Origin: Nitrospinota bacterium
GTDB taxonomy: Bacteria; Nitrospirota; Nitrospiria; Nitrospirales; UBA8639
NCBI GenBank assembly: GCA_022572725.1
Contig: JACZVJ010000015.1
Span: forward strand, 1 to 39,112
Direction: 5' to 3'
Length of the DNA stretch: 39,112 bases
The notes beneath the pieces are model-generated. The model saw nothing but the letters and a program-made list of their open reading frames with translations, did not search any database and was not told where the DNA came from. The position numbers were made by a program, and so were the translations under genes. Below, piece by piece: positions 8,745-17,910 of the stretch (positions within the stretch are counted from its first letter, which is position 1; every line of letters starts with the position of its first letter).

Positions 8745-9953
8745 TCAATTTGAGCTTGAACCTGGGACGAGTTTGGAAATTGAGCCTTCGTGCCCCACGG
8801 CATACAGTTCCCCGCTTTCGTCCTCACCGAAGGATGAAATTCTAAGGCCTGTGGACAGAAAGATCCGTATTTCTCCATCCACGAGGCCCATGATTTCTCC
8901 ACTGCAATAGTCTGCGAACACGTAAGTGCCAAAGAGTTTTGGGATAAGGCGCCCACGATAGACATAACCTCCAGTCACGGCACAACGGGATCCGGCATTT
9001 CGATATTCGGCAATGGGCTTGGTCAGGTTGTCTTCAGGGCAACCTTCCTCTGGCCTGAAGCAGTGAACACCCTCCATAAATCGCCACCCATAATTCTTCC
9101 CTTTTTCGACGATATCGATTTCTTCCCAACGGTTTTGCCCCACGTCGGCGGCCCAAAGCTTGCCTGTCTCCCGATCAAAGGAAAACCGCCAGGGGTTCCG
9201 AAATCCTGAGGCGAAAATTTCCCGACCTTTTTTTCTTGAGAAAAAAGGATTGCTTTTTGGGATGGCATAGGGTGATCCACGGTCAACATCGATCCGGAGA
9301 ATTTTCCCCAGGAGTTCGGTTGGGTTTTGCCCACGATTTCCGGGATCCCCACCGGCGCCCCCGTCCCCCATTCCAATGTAAAGGAACTCGTCAGGCCCAA
9401 ATGCCACCATGCCCCCGTTATGATTACCATACGGTTGGGAGATGACGAGAAGAACTTTTTCGTTTGTCGAAGAACGATACGGATCTCGAGAAACTTGGTA
9501 TTCCGACACCACCGTGGCTCCGTCTGGTGACCGCGTGTAATTCACCACGTACCGGCCGTTGTCCTTGTATGCCAGATGAAAGGCGAGGCCGAGAAGCCCC
9601 ATCTCCCCGCCGAAATCGACCTTGGAAGAGATATCCAGGAAAGGTGTTGAGAGCAACTTTCCGTTTTTCATGATTCGGATTCGCCCGGGTTGCTCGAGAA
9701 TGAAAAGACGATCACTGTGATCCCCGGCATGGGTGAGAAACACAGGCTTTTCCAGTCCACCGGTGATAACGGGGGCCAACGCGATTGGCTTTGAGGGATT
9801 GGGGGGAGAAGAGGCTAAAGCCAATCCCTTCGGCGGATTCATGGCGAGGAATAAGGCAACAAGGCCGGACGTAATGGCTAGAGAGAGGTATGACCGACTC
9901 CAATGAGCTTGAGGGCCCAACAAGAGGGACATTTTCACTAGGTTGGATTTCAT
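8745..9953 (-). CDS. Secreted PQQ-dependent sugar dehydrogenase-type protein
   Basis: 402 residues from the ATG at 9953; a TTG ten codons upstream is also in frame. Residues 15-45 contain a basic segment and a hydrophobic core typical of a signal peptide. The mature part is a glucose/sorbosone dehydrogenase beta-propeller: GGLEKPVFLTHAGDHSDRLF near the start, GEMGLLGLAFH, GNHNGGMVAFGPD (with the conserved histidine region), YIGMGDGGAGGDPGNRGQ, ASGFRNPWRFSFD and AADVGQNRWEEID. This family is soluble and periplasmic and uses PQQ with calcium, but its substrates vary and many members are uncharacterised. No haem-binding CxxCH is present. It converges with mreB. Confidence 0.88.
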   Translation of the reverse strand: MKSNLVKMSLLLGPQAHWSRSYLSLAITSGLVALFLAMNPPKGLALASSPPNPSKPIALAPVITGGLEKPVFLTHAGDHSDRLFILEQPGRIRIMKNGKLLSTPFLDISSKVDFGGEMGLLGLAFHLAYKDNGRYVVNYTRSPDGATVVSEYQVSRDPYRSSTNEKVLLVISQPYGNHNGGMVAFGPDEFLYIGMGDGGAGGDPGNRGQNPTELLGKILRIDVDRGSPYAIPKSNPFFSRKKGREIFASGFRNPWRFSFDRETGKLWAADVGQNRWEEIDIVEKGKNYGWRFMEGVHCFRPEEGCPEDNLTKPIAEYRNAGSRCAVTGGYVYRGRLIPKLFGTYVFADYCSGEIMGLVDGEIRIFLSTGLRISSFGEDESGELYAVGHEGSISKLVPGSSSN

Positions 9954-10040
9954 AGGTGGTCCACTTTTAGATTGGTACCTCAAGTGGGTGACTCTTTAGG
10001 GGCTTGGTGAGGTGCCCGCTGGGGGGGGGATTGCGGAGAA

Positions 10041-10292
10041 ATGCTGCCCCCTGTTATAAAACTCACCTGGGTAGAACATTCAAGTGGGTCTGAACCAATG
10101 ATTTTAAAATATGAAAGCGATTCGATGGATGTCGAAGATGCGCGAGGTCGGTTTTACCACGTCTGTCGAGGACGGGTCCAGGAGACAGAACTTGCCATTC
10201 CGGCTCCGGGCCAGCCATATGAATGCCCCGTTTGTGAGATTGATCTCGAGGTAGAAGACTTTTTGCTCGCCCAGGAGCGCGGGTGGGCCTAG
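10041..10292 (+). CDS. Small protein with a putative Zn-ribbon, unknown function
   Basis: 83 residues. I do not recognise a named family. FYHVCRGRV and ECPVCEID supply one cysteine and one CxxC pair, which could form an incomplete metal site. The rest is acidic (EVEDFLLAQERGW at the end). The ATG at 10041 has a GCGGAGA sequence close upstream; an ATG at 10098 is the alternative. It is followed by another small CxxC protein gene in the same direction, so the two may be co-transcribed. Confidence 0.6.
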   Translation: MLPPVIKLTWVEHSSGSEPMILKYESDSMDVEDARGRFYHVCRGRVQETELAIPAPGQPYECPVCEIDLEVEDFLLAQERGWA

Positions 10293-10425
10293 TCCTAACA
10301 GGGTTATTGCCTCCTAGAAAGGCAAGGGCCGTTTTGGGCTTCGGCTTTCAATGGGACGCGGGATCCTGAAAGGCGCCGAGCTGGAAAAGCGCCTCCTCAT
10401 GCAAAAGAGCCAAGGAAGAAAAACA

Positions 10426-10608
10426 GTGTCGGTGATGCGGGGACTCATGATCCTCTGTGAGCCTTGCTACGGGCAGGTGGTGGAGGAGAAGCTCGTGGAC
10501 CAACGTAATTATGTGGCCGATCATGAAGCCTTGTTTGGTGCGATTTGCCCAGGCTGCGAAGATATTAACCGACCGCTGATGGATGACATGCTCGGCAGCT
10601 CCGAGTGA
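10426..10608 (+). CDS. Small two-CxxC protein, unknown function
   Basis: 60 residues from the GTG at 10426, chosen because AAGGA lies nine bases upstream; an open frame extends back to an ATG at 10351 without a ribosome site, which would give 85 residues. Two CxxC pairs (CEPCYG and CPGCED), separated by about 30 residues, are consistent with a small zinc ribbon. No function can be assigned. It lies just upstream of mlaA in the same orientation and just downstream of another small cysteine-containing protein. Confidence 0.6.
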   Translation: MSVMRGLMILCEPCYGQVVEEKLVDQRNYVADHEALFGAICPGCEDINRPLMDDMLGSSE

Positions 10609-10727
10609 TATCCTTACTCCTGCTCATTTCCCTTCAGTAGCCAGACTTACCGGTTTTTGATAAAGTGCGCCACAGTTTGCCCTCAGAGGGTCAATTGATT
10701 GTGCTATGTCAGATCAAGGAGAAGCCA

Positions 10728-11603
10728 ATGGCTATGTTGTGCCGGAATGGAGTTAGTTGGGTAAATCTCGCTTTTTTCGCTATCATCCTTGTTGGCTGGG
10801 TACCCGTTGCAAAGGCAGCTTCCCCCTCTTCAACTCCCACCGTTTCCACCTCAGGCATCCAAGGGTGGGTTCCCCCCACCCCGGTGTTACGGTCCGGGAT
10901 TCAAATCTTTACGCCTGAGCAGGAAGAAGTTCCCCTCATGGAAGAGACAATTGTCGAGGGGACTTTTGTTGACCCGTTTGATGAAGGAGGCGGGGAAGTA
11001 GGCTCAGATCCCTGGGAAGGCTTTAACTCAAGCATGTTTGATTTCAATCGTGATGTTGATCGCTATGCGTTCAAGCCGTTGGCGAAAGGGTGGGACTTCA
11101 TCATGCCTACCGAGGTCCAAAATTCGATTGGCAATGCATTTCGGAATATTGGCATTGTGCCTCGGTTGGTCAACAGTCTGTTACAGGGAAAATTTGGGGT
11201 TGCTGGAATTGAGCTGCAGCGATTTCTCATTAACAGCACCGTCGGCATTGGTGGGTTTTTTGATGTTGCTAAATATGGATTTGAGATCGAACCTCCGGAA
11301 CCTGAAGATACTGGTCAGACCCTCGCCGTCCATGGGGTCGAACCTGGTCCCTACCTCATTCTTCCCTTTCTCCCCCCCACGACTGTTCGTGATGGGGTGG
11401 GATTTTTAGTGGACACGGCGATGAATCCTCTCAGTTATTTCGTGCCGTTTGTTCCCAACCTGGCTGCTAAGGCGGGTGAAAAGACCAATGAGCGGTCACG
11501 AAATCTTGATTTTTTCCAAGGGGTGGAAGACTCAACTGTGGATCTCTACGGAGCGGTAAGGGCCGGTTATTTTGAGAGGCGAGCCAGGGATATAGAACAG
11601 TAG
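10728..11603 (+). CDS. mlaA: MlaA (VacJ) family outer-membrane lipid-asymmetry protein
   Basis: 291 residues from the ATG at 10728, with AAGGAG at 10716-10721; an upstream GTG is less likely. The family core is clear: DPWEGFNSSMFDFNRDVDRYAFKP, then RNIGIVPRLVNSLLQGK, GGFFDVAKYGF, and GPYLILPFLPPTTVRDGVGFLVDTAMNP. MlaA sits in the outer membrane and passes surface-exposed phospholipids to the periplasmic MlaC shuttle. The N-terminus is a signal peptide ending VAKA-A, with no lipobox cysteine, so unlike E. coli MlaA this protein may not be lipidated. About 70 low-complexity residues rich in Pro, Ser and Thr precede the domain. No other mla genes are in the window. Confidence 0.92.
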   Translation: MAMLCRNGVSWVNLAFFAIILVGWVPVAKAASPSSTPTVSTSGIQGWVPPTPVLRSGIQIFTPEQEEVPLMEETIVEGTFVDPFDEGGGEVGSDPWEGFNSSMFDFNRDVDRYAFKPLAKGWDFIMPTEVQNSIGNAFRNIGIVPRLVNSLLQGKFGVAGIELQRFLINSTVGIGGFFDVAKYGFEIEPPEPEDTGQTLAVHGVEPGPYLILPFLPPTTVRDGVGFLVDTAMNPLSYFVPFVPNLAAKAGEKTNERSRNLDFFQGVEDSTVDLYGAVRAGYFERRARDIEQ

Positions 11604-11721
11604 AATGGGCCAGAAAAGCCGGCACCAGTTCACCGCCGCATATTTTCAGCGAAAACCCTGTTTAGGGCTTACCTGGCCTCGTGAGGGAGGGTTTCTTTCT
11701 TTATCCTCCTTTTCTGTGTTT

Positions 11722-11804
11722 AGAAAATAGGGACTGGCTCCGGCACAGAAGGGGGATAGTCCCTGATCAGGGCAGTCCCCGCCGGTGCCTGTCCCCATTT
11801 TCTA
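11722..11804. repeat. REP-like nested palindrome (GGGGACAGGCACCGG type)
   Basis: The outer arms at 11722-11746 and 11781-11804 are reverse complements with few mismatches and contain the AAAATGGGGACAGGCACC word common in REP/RAYT-associated repeats. Between them lies a second palindrome centred on CTGATCAG near 11764-11771. The right end (CTA on the plus strand, 11802-11804) is the TAG stop codon of the FmdB-like gene. No RAYT transposase is in the window. Confidence 0.7.
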
Positions 11805-12029
11805 ATCCAGTGTACATGCCCCTGGTCCCCGGGGGTCTCCACAGGTTCCACAGGGGCCTGGCCCACTCTCGAATCCAAACTCTCCATTCCCTCCACCTAC
11901 TGCGAAGGCAGAAAGCTGTTTTTCCAGGTTTTTGGTTTTGCAAACCGGGCATTCCGGAACGGAAGATCCCTGGACAATCGACTCAAAATGATGCGAACAT
12001 TCCTTGCAGATATACTCATACAGTGGCAT
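11802..12029 (-). CDS. FmdB family zinc-ribbon protein
   Basis: 75 residues. The N-terminal motif MPLYEYICKEC with a second CPVC is the FmdB zinc ribbon (C8, C11, C27, C30). A glycine-rich tail ends in a further cysteine cluster (CGTCGDPRGPGAC). Family members are regulatory or accessory proteins of unclear function, first noted beside formamidase. The frame extends upstream, but the family start is at 12029, where AGGAG lies nine bases before the ATG. The stop codon is contributed by the end of a REP-like palindrome, so the original C-terminus may have been altered by insertion of that element. It diverges from the gene at 12157. Confidence 0.85.
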   Translation of the reverse strand: MPLYEYICKECSHHFESIVQGSSVPECPVCKTKNLEKQLSAFAVGGGNGEFGFESGPGPCGTCGDPRGPGACTLD

Positions 12030-12156
12030 GGGTTGAGCTCCTAAGTGTATTCGGTTGACTCTCCTCATTATAAAGAGGCCAACCCTGTGCTGGCAATCGA
12101 GCAAACGGCCCCATCGGGGAAGGCCCAATAGGGGGATTGGGATAGAGAGGAATTTC

Positions 12157-12417
12157 ATGTTTCATGAAGAAAAAACCTTCAATCTCCGTTTTAGTTTAGA
12201 GGCCCATTTTCCAGAGAATTACGAAGGGGACGAGGATGCCTATGCCTGGCTCCGGGATTGGGAAACCCGCGTGAAGCCGGATCTCCTCAAAACAATATTT
12301 TCCTCCCTGCGGGGGTATCCCTCCTGGGCGGCCCATGTTCGAAACCGCGGCGTGGCTTCGACGGAGGAAGTTGAAATTGTCATGGTGAAGGTCTTTCCTA
12401 GTGGGTCAACAAGCTAG
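12157..12417 (+). CDS. Small conserved-looking protein, unknown function
   Basis: 86 residues from the ATG at 12157, with GAGAGGAA about six bases upstream. The sequence is hydrophilic and well composed (DAYAWLRDWETRVKPDLLKTIFSSLR), with a C-terminal strand EVEIVMVKVF; it has no cysteines or membrane segment. I do not recognise the family. Its TAG stop codon coincides with the CTAG at the left end of the 169-bp miniature element, so that insertion lies at the stop codon. It diverges from the FmdB-like gene across about 130 bases. Confidence 0.65.
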   Translation: MFHEEKTFNLRFSLEAHFPENYEGDEDAYAWLRDWETRVKPDLLKTIFSSLRGYPSWAAHVRNRGVASTEEVEIVMVKVFPSGSTS

Positions 12418-12582
12418 GAAGCTGTCCGAGATTAGATTGATCTACTGCGGTTGCGCCGGACTTGGCCAGATTCTCCGATCCTTTTCGTTCAATAGGCCAC
12501 ACTATTCGCCTCAAACGATCGAACAATCTGACTCAAATCGACACAACCTCGTGACGATCACTACTCTCGGGCAGCCTCCTAG
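12414..12582. mobile_element. 169-bp MITE-like element, copy 1
   Basis: The ends form a terminal inverted repeat of about 22 bases: CTAGGAAGCTGTCCGAGA on the left and the complement of a matching GGGCAGCCTCCTAG end on the right. A second copy at 20149-20317 has exactly the same length and differs at about 17 of 169 positions. CTAG at both extreme ends may be a four-base target duplication, which would suit an IS5-type parent. There is no transposase inside, so movement must have been in trans. Confidence 0.8.
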
Positions 12583-12601
12583 CCGATTTTCTTTCCGCCA
12601 A

Positions 12602-14113
12602 GTGCAGTTGAAAAGGTCAGATCCTCTCACGTTGTTCTTCCTGGTCGCACTCATTCTTGGACCGGTGATTTGGGTGGACTCGTCTCGAGTGCGAGCCCAA
12701 AATTTGATACTGACCCCAACCCTCAATGCACCGGTTGGGAGACACCCGGGAGGCCTCACGGTAGGGGACTTTAACGCAGATGGGTTTCTTGATGTCGCCA
12801 CCGTGAACAGTGATTCTGACGACGCGACGATCTTACTGGGGAATGGAAACGGGACCTTTCGGTCTGGGGTTTCTTTCGGGGTAGGCAAGAGCCCGATGTT
12901 TGTGGCGGCAGGAGACCTCAATGGGGATGAAATCCTTGATCTGGTGGTGGCTGAGACAGGGGCTGACGGCTTGCTGGTCATGTTCGGTAAGGGCAATGGC
13001 TTGTTTGGGAGACCCATGTCTTACCCCTCGGGGAAAGGGCCGACCTTTGTCGTCTTGAGCGACCTAGATGGGGATCAAGACCTGGATGTGGTGGCCGTCA
13101 ACAGCGGCCGATTTGGCTATTATCCGCCGTTTAGTCTTTCGGTTTTTCTTAATCAAGGGGAGGGCCGGTTGGGAGAAGCCAGGATCTATGAGAGTGCCGG
13201 GCGCGATGGCATGTTTCCAACAGGTGTCTCCGCGGCGGATCTTAATCGAGATGGGCTTCCCGATTTGGCCATTGCCTGGAGCCAACCCAGTTGGCGGACT
13301 CCCAACGGTTTGGTGTCTTTTCTTATCAACGAAGGTGATGGAACTTTCATAGTTGCCAAAGAAATCCAAGCAGGCTTGACACTGAGCGCGCTCATCCAGG
13401 CTGACCTGGATATGGATGGGGATCTGGATCTTGTCACGGCCAGTGCCTTTACCGACAGCCTGGTAGTGCTCATCCAAGAATCGGATGGAAGCTATCAACG
13501 AGGGAGGCATTTTGGCGTTGGGTTTAGCCCGGTCGCTCTGGCTGTGGTCGATCTTGATGGTGATACGCGGCTGGATCTTGTCGCTGCGAATCGGGCGTCC
13601 AGCAGCGTTTCCATTCTTTTGGGGAAAGGAGACGGCTCCTTTCGGCCCGCTGGGCATTATGGTGTTGGGGCTACTCCCACTTCACTTGCGGTTAAAGATT
13701 TTGATAGGGATGGCCTCCCCGATTTGGTAACTGCCAATAGCGATTCCAACGACGTATCCATTTTGCTGAGCGGGAGTGAAGGGATCCCCTCCATTACTCT
13801 TAGTACGGACGCCGTAGCCTTTGACGATCATGGGCAACGCCGGGAGCGGCAGGTCAAAACAGTGACAGTTTCCAATGTCGGGCTTGGACCCCTGAAGATC
13901 ACCAACATTGTGCTTGAAGGCAGGGACCCCTGGGCCTTTTCAGTTCGTGATGGCGAGTGCAGGGGCGCAACCTTGACTACTGGAAAACTGTGCGCCTTGC
14001 AGATCGACTACACCTCTCAAACACCCGGCAATCACCAGGCACGGATCACGATTTTGGATAATGCCCCTGGAGGACCCCGGTTCGTCACCCTCAGCGGGAC
14101 GGTCAAGGGGTAA
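12602..14113 (+). CDS. Secreted seven-repeat FG-GAP/VCBS beta-propeller protein
   Basis: 503 residues if started at the GTG at 12602. A TTG at 12608 is an alternative, as is a GTG at 12551 that lies inside the adjacent miniature element; none has a good ribosome site. The N-terminus (QLKRSDPLTLFFLVALILG) is a plausible signal peptide. Seven calcium-binding FG-GAP repeats follow: DFNADGFLD, DLNGDEILD, DLDGDQDLD, DLNRDGLPD, DLDMDGDLD, DLDGDTRLD and DFDRDGLPD, enough for one seven-bladed propeller. The last 110 residues form a beta-sandwich of the choice-of-anchor D/ASH type (VTVSNVGLGPLKITNI). The role is probably adhesion or an extracellular structure; the ligand is unknown. The 5' end appears disturbed by the insertion at 12414-12582. 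Confidence 0.85.
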   Translation: MQLKRSDPLTLFFLVALILGPVIWVDSSRVRAQNLILTPTLNAPVGRHPGGLTVGDFNADGFLDVATVNSDSDDATILLGNGNGTFRSGVSFGVGKSPMFVAAGDLNGDEILDLVVAETGADGLLVMFGKGNGLFGRPMSYPSGKGPTFVVLSDLDGDQDLDVVAVNSGRFGYYPPFSLSVFLNQGEGRLGEARIYESAGRDGMFPTGVSAADLNRDGLPDLAIAWSQPSWRTPNGLVSFLINEGDGTFIVAKEIQAGLTLSALIQADLDMDGDLDLVTASAFTDSLVVLIQESDGSYQRGRHFGVGFSPVALAVVDLDGDTRLDLVAANRASSSVSILLGKGDGSFRPAGHYGVGATPTSLAVKDFDRDGLPDLVTANSDSNDVSILLSGSEGIPSITLSTDAVAFDDHGQRRERQVKTVTVSNVGLGPLKITNIVLEGRDPWAFSVRDGECRGATLTTGKLCALQIDYTSQTPGNHQARITILDNAPGGPRFVTLSGTVKG

Positions 14114-14155
14114 TCTCCTAGCCGTTAACCTTCTCTTCCTGTCAGACGAGTGACC

Positions 14156-16198
14156 ATGGGTTTAGGGAAAAAGATGAAGGAATCTGAAAAGGCCACCTCT
14201 CGGCTACACATAGGGATCGACATCGGAGGGACCTTTACGGATTTTGTCGTGTATGACGAACAAGACGCCAGCTTGCGAACCTTCAAGGTGCTTTCGACCC
14301 CATCAGACCCAGCGGAGGCGGTGCTCAAAGGCCTTGAGTCGATGTGCGATGAGGCATCTCGAACGATCGTTCATGGTTCCACCATTGCGACCAATGCACT
14401 GGTGGAGCGGAAAGGGGCCTGCACAGCTTTGGTGACCACGCGCGGGTTCGGCGACATTCTGACCATTGGACGACAGACCCGAAGTCATCTTTACGATTGG
14501 TTCAGTAGTCGGCCCAGCCCCTTGGTCCCCACCGACCGCTGTCTTGAAATGTCCGAACGGGTCGATCACCGCGGGTGTGTTCTGACGCCCTTGAGTCATG
14601 AGGAATTCCCCGCCTTGCTGATGAAATTGCGGGCTCATCAAGTTGAGGCCGTCGCTGTGAGTTTTCTTTTTTCATTTGCACACCCTGGCCATGAGGCATG
14701 GCTCACGAAATGCCTGAGGGAGGCTGGGTTTTTTGTTTCGGCCTCGCATGAACTCGTGCCGGAATTTCGGGAATACGAGCGAACTTCCACGACCGTGATC
14801 AATGCCTACGTGTCTCCCATTCTCCATCAGTACCTCAGCAGGCTGGATCGAGTTTTAGCCCCTTCGGAGTTTCACATTATGCAGTCTAATGGCGGCCGGC
14901 TTCAGGCATCCCAAGCCCATCAATTGGGGATAAGATCCATCTTGTCCGGTCCTGCGGGAGGGGTGGTGGGTGCAAGGCACCTGGCGAGGCTCGCGGGATT
15001 TCATCAAGTGATTACGTTCGATATGGGTGGAACCTCCACCGATGTGTCATTGGTTGACGAGGAAATACGAGTCACCTCGGAAGCCGAAATTGGGGGGCTG
15101 CCCATCCGTGTTCCTGTCATTGATATCCATACTGTTGGGGCAGGTGGTGGTTCCCTGGCGGTGATGGATCAGGGTGGTGCCCTTCGGGTGGGACCGGAAA
15201 GCGCTGGATCTGATCCGGGTCCGGTGTGTTACGGGCGGGGAGGCCAAATCCCCACCGTGACGGATGCGAATTTTCTCTTGGGGCGGTTGCCAAGGAATGG
15301 GTTGTTGAACGGCCAAATGCCTTTAGAGGCTGCTGCTGCCTCCAAAGCCTTGGATGAATTGGCGCATCGGCTTGGAATGAAGGCAAGGGTGGGCATGAGC
15401 GAAGGCCAGGCGGTGGCGCTGGGGATCATCGAAGTGGTCAATACCCAAATGGAACGGGCGATCCGCGTCATTTCAGTGGAATGCGGGTATGATCCCCGTG
15501 ACTACGTCTTGGTGTCCTTTGGTGGTGCGGGTGGTGCCCATGCCTGTGCCCTGGCACGAAGGATGGGCATCCGACAGATCTTGATTCCGCCAACGGCATC
15601 AACCCTGTCGGCATTGGGGATGCTGGTGGCTGATGTCCAATTGAATTACGTTCGGACCATCATGCGTCCCGGACATACATCCTATGAGGAACTGGAGCAA
15701 GAAGTTTCCCTGTTGGTTACACGAGGGTGGGCCGAGCTTCAATCTCAAGGCGTTGCACGGCATGAAGGTGACATTCAGTGTGAACTGGATCTTCGCTATG
15801 TCGGTCAATCCTTTGAACTGTCTGTTCCCTTCACACCAGCCTTTCGTGCGGCCTTTGACGAGGTGCATGATCGACGGTATGGCTATAGCGATAAGGCGGC
15901 GCCCGTGGAAATTGTCAATGTTCGAGTGCAGGCCGTGGGTAAAACCACTCCCCCTCCGTTCCTCTTAGACTCCGAGGGGTCTCCTGATCCTTCAGGAGCA
16001 TTTGTGGGTGAGTATCCGCTGGTACTAGAAAGTGGACCCACCACTGTGCCGCATTATTCAGGGGAACGACTCTGTCCAGGAAATAGACTCGCGGGGCCGG
16101 CACTGGTTGTCCGAGAGGACACCACGATTCTATTAAACCAAGCCGATCGCGCCGCCGTTGATCGGTACCACAATCTGATTGTGGACATGGGTGGGTGA
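14156..16198 (+). CDS. hyuA: Hydantoinase/oxoprolinase subunit A family protein
   Basis: 680 residues. The N-terminal ASKHA nucleotide-binding motif GIDIGGTFTDFVVYD is followed by HGSTIATNALVERKGA, the central ITFDMGGTSTDVSLV, and GAGGGSLAVMD, all typical of the A subunit of ATP-dependent N-methylhydantoinase/5-oxoprolinase enzymes; later VLVSFGGAGGAHACALA matches the family. These enzymes hydrolyse a cyclic amide using ATP. The exact substrate (5-oxoproline, N-methylhydantoin, or, in relatives, acetone carboxylation) cannot be decided. The GTG at 14150 and the ATG at 14174 are alternative starts. The B-subunit gene starts one base after the stop, so translation is probably coupled. Confidence 0.92.
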   Translation: MGLGKKMKESEKATSRLHIGIDIGGTFTDFVVYDEQDASLRTFKVLSTPSDPAEAVLKGLESMCDEASRTIVHGSTIATNALVERKGACTALVTTRGFGDILTIGRQTRSHLYDWFSSRPSPLVPTDRCLEMSERVDHRGCVLTPLSHEEFPALLMKLRAHQVEAVAVSFLFSFAHPGHEAWLTKCLREAGFFVSASHELVPEFREYERTSTTVINAYVSPILHQYLSRLDRVLAPSEFHIMQSNGGRLQASQAHQLGIRSILSGPAGGVVGARHLARLAGFHQVITFDMGGTSTDVSLVDEEIRVTSEAEIGGLPIRVPVIDIHTVGAGGGSLAVMDQGGALRVGPESAGSDPGPVCYGRGGQIPTVTDANFLLGRLPRNGLLNGQMPLEAAAASKALDELAHRLGMKARVGMSEGQAVALGIIEVVNTQMERAIRVISVECGYDPRDYVLVSFGGAGGAHACALARRMGIRQILIPPTASTLSALGMLVADVQLNYVRTIMRPGHTSYEELEQEVSLLVTRGWAELQSQGVARHEGDIQCELDLRYVGQSFELSVPFTPAFRAAFDEVHDRRYGYSDKAAPVEIVNVRVQAVGKTTPPPFLLDSEGSPDPSGAFVGEYPLVLESGPTTVPHYSGERLCPGNRLAGPALVVREDTTILLNQADRAAVDRYHNLIVDMGG

Positions 16199-16199
16199 C

Positions 16200-17789
16200 A
16201 TGGAGGATCCGGTCCAACTGGAAGTGTTTAAACACCTCTTTGCGTCGGTGGCCGAGGAAATGGGAGTGCGACTTCAGCGGGCGGCCTTTTCACCCAACAT
16301 TAAAGAACGTTGTGATTTTTCATGTGCGGTGTTTGACCCTGGCGGGAGGCTGATCGCCCAGGCTGCCCATATCCCCGTTCATCTAGGGGCCATGCCGTTG
16401 TCTGTCCAGGCTTGTCTTCGGGCTTTTAATTTTTCACCAGGCGATATTGGGATCGTGAATGATCCCTACCATGGGGGTACGCACCTACCTGATATCACAC
16501 TGGTTGCACCTGTGTTCGTTGATAAGGGGAAAAAGAAATCCCTAGTTGGGTTTGTCGCCAATCGGGCTCACCATGCCGATATTGGCGGTATGTCCCCAGG
16601 CTCAATGCCGCTGTCCAAGGAGCTCTATCAAGAAGGGGTGATTATTCCACCGCTCAAGTTGGCTTCTAGGGAAAGGCTGAATGAGGCCTTGTGGACATTG
16701 TTGTTGGCCAATGTCAGGACTCCCTCTGAACGTGCGGGTGACCTTCGGGCCCAAATCGCGGCCAATAAGGCCGGCATAGAACGAATGCAGAGTTTGGTGG
16801 CCCGGTATGGCTTAGACGTGGTCATGAGAAATATGTCGGCGCTGCTGAAGTACAGTGAGCGGATGACACGACAACTGATTGCCGCCTTGCCGGATGGAAC
16901 CTATCGCTATCAGGATTGCATGGATGATGACGGCGTTGAGCCGGGACCGGTAGGCATTGTGGTCGCGGTGACTATTCAGGGTGATGAGGTCACGGTGGAT
17001 TTTACCGGAACGGCTTCTCAGGTGAAGGGCAGCATCAATGCGGTTTACGCTATTACGTTGTCCGCTACCCACTACGTCTTTCGTAGTCTTCTAGGGATGG
17101 ATATTCCGGGGAACGAGGGGTGCATGGTTCCCATTCATCTGCGTGCTCCGGAAGGCAGTCTTGTCAACGCCAGGTTCCCCGCTGCGGTGGCAGGAGGAAA
17201 TGTGGAAACGGCCCAGCGCATCGTGGATGTGTTACTGGGGGCGCTCAGCCAAGCATGCCCCAATCGCGTGCCGGCCGCGAGCCAGGGCACGATGAACAAT
17301 GTCACCGTTGGGGGGAGGGATACTGAGCGGGGATCCAATTATGCTTATTATGAAACCATCGGTGGTGGAATGGGAGCCGGACCAGGAAATCATGGTGCCA
17401 GTGCCATCCACACACATATGACCAATACGATGAATACGCCCATTGAAGCCTTAGAATATGCCTACCCCTTTCGGGTTATCCAATACACAATCCGTCGGGG
17501 GTCCGGCGGAATGGGGAAATTCCGAGGGGGAGATGGGATCACCCGTGAGCTGGAATTCCTACAGGATGCCCAGGTGACCATCCTGTCCGATCGACGCAAT
17601 ACTGCTCCCTATGGCTTGGACGGAGGTCAGCCTGGGCAAGCAGGACGCAACGTGCTTATTCGCGATCAGCAGGAAATGGGTCTCGGAGGCAAGGTGTGTA
17701 TTGAGGTGAAGGCGGGAGACCGGCTTCGGATCGAGACCCCGGGAGGCGGGGGGTTTGGCCGCTTGAATACGAAACCGACTTCGGATTAG
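16200..17789 (+). CDS. hyuB: Hydantoinase/oxoprolinase subunit B family protein
   Basis: 529 residues from the ATG at 16200, which follows the hyuA stop by one base. Family hallmarks are present throughout: [93 protein letters not shown] near residue 435, and a C-terminal [10 protein letters not shown]. It forms the catalytic complex with HyuA. No transporter, carboxylase gamma subunit or racemase gene is adjacent, which argues mildly for an oxoprolinase or hydantoinase over acetone carboxylase. Confidence 0.92.
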   Translation: MEDPVQLEVFKHLFASVAEEMGVRLQRAAFSPNIKERCDFSCAVFDPGGRLIAQAAHIPVHLGAMPLSVQACLRAFNFSPGDIGIVNDPYHGGTHLPDITLVAPVFVDKGKKKSLVGFVANRAHHADIGGMSPGSMPLSKELYQEGVIIPPLKLASRERLNEALWTLLLANVRTPSERAGDLRAQIAANKAGIERMQSLVARYGLDVVMRNMSALLKYSERMTRQLIAALPDGTYRYQDCMDDDGVEPGPVGIVVAVTIQGDEVTVDFTGTASQVKGSINAVYAITLSATHYVFRSLLGMDIPGNEGCMVPIHLRAPEGSLVNARFPAAVAGGNVETAQRIVDVLLGALSQACPNRVPAASQGTMNNVTVGGRDTERGSNYAYYETIGGGMGAGPGNHGASAIHTHMTNTMNTPIEALEYAYPFRVIQYTIRRGSGGMGKFRGGDGITRELEFLQDAQVTILSDRRNTAPYGLDGGQPGQAGRNVLIRDQQEMGLGGKVCIEVKAGDRLRIETPGGGGFGRLNTKPTSD

Positions 17790-17910
17790 GCTGGTGTTGT
17801 GGAAGAAGGACCTTCCCTGTGTGTGGCCCTCGTTTCGACCGCCAGGGGTTCTATGAATCGAAAAACTCGAAGAATCTGGGGTGTGGGGATAACTGGAGGA
17901 GTGAACCATC

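Noticed and set aside
16200-17789. Acetone carboxylase assignment for the hyuAB pair
   Set aside because: The related acetone carboxylase needs a small third subunit gene; none follows, so the broader hydantoinase/oxoprolinase label is safer.
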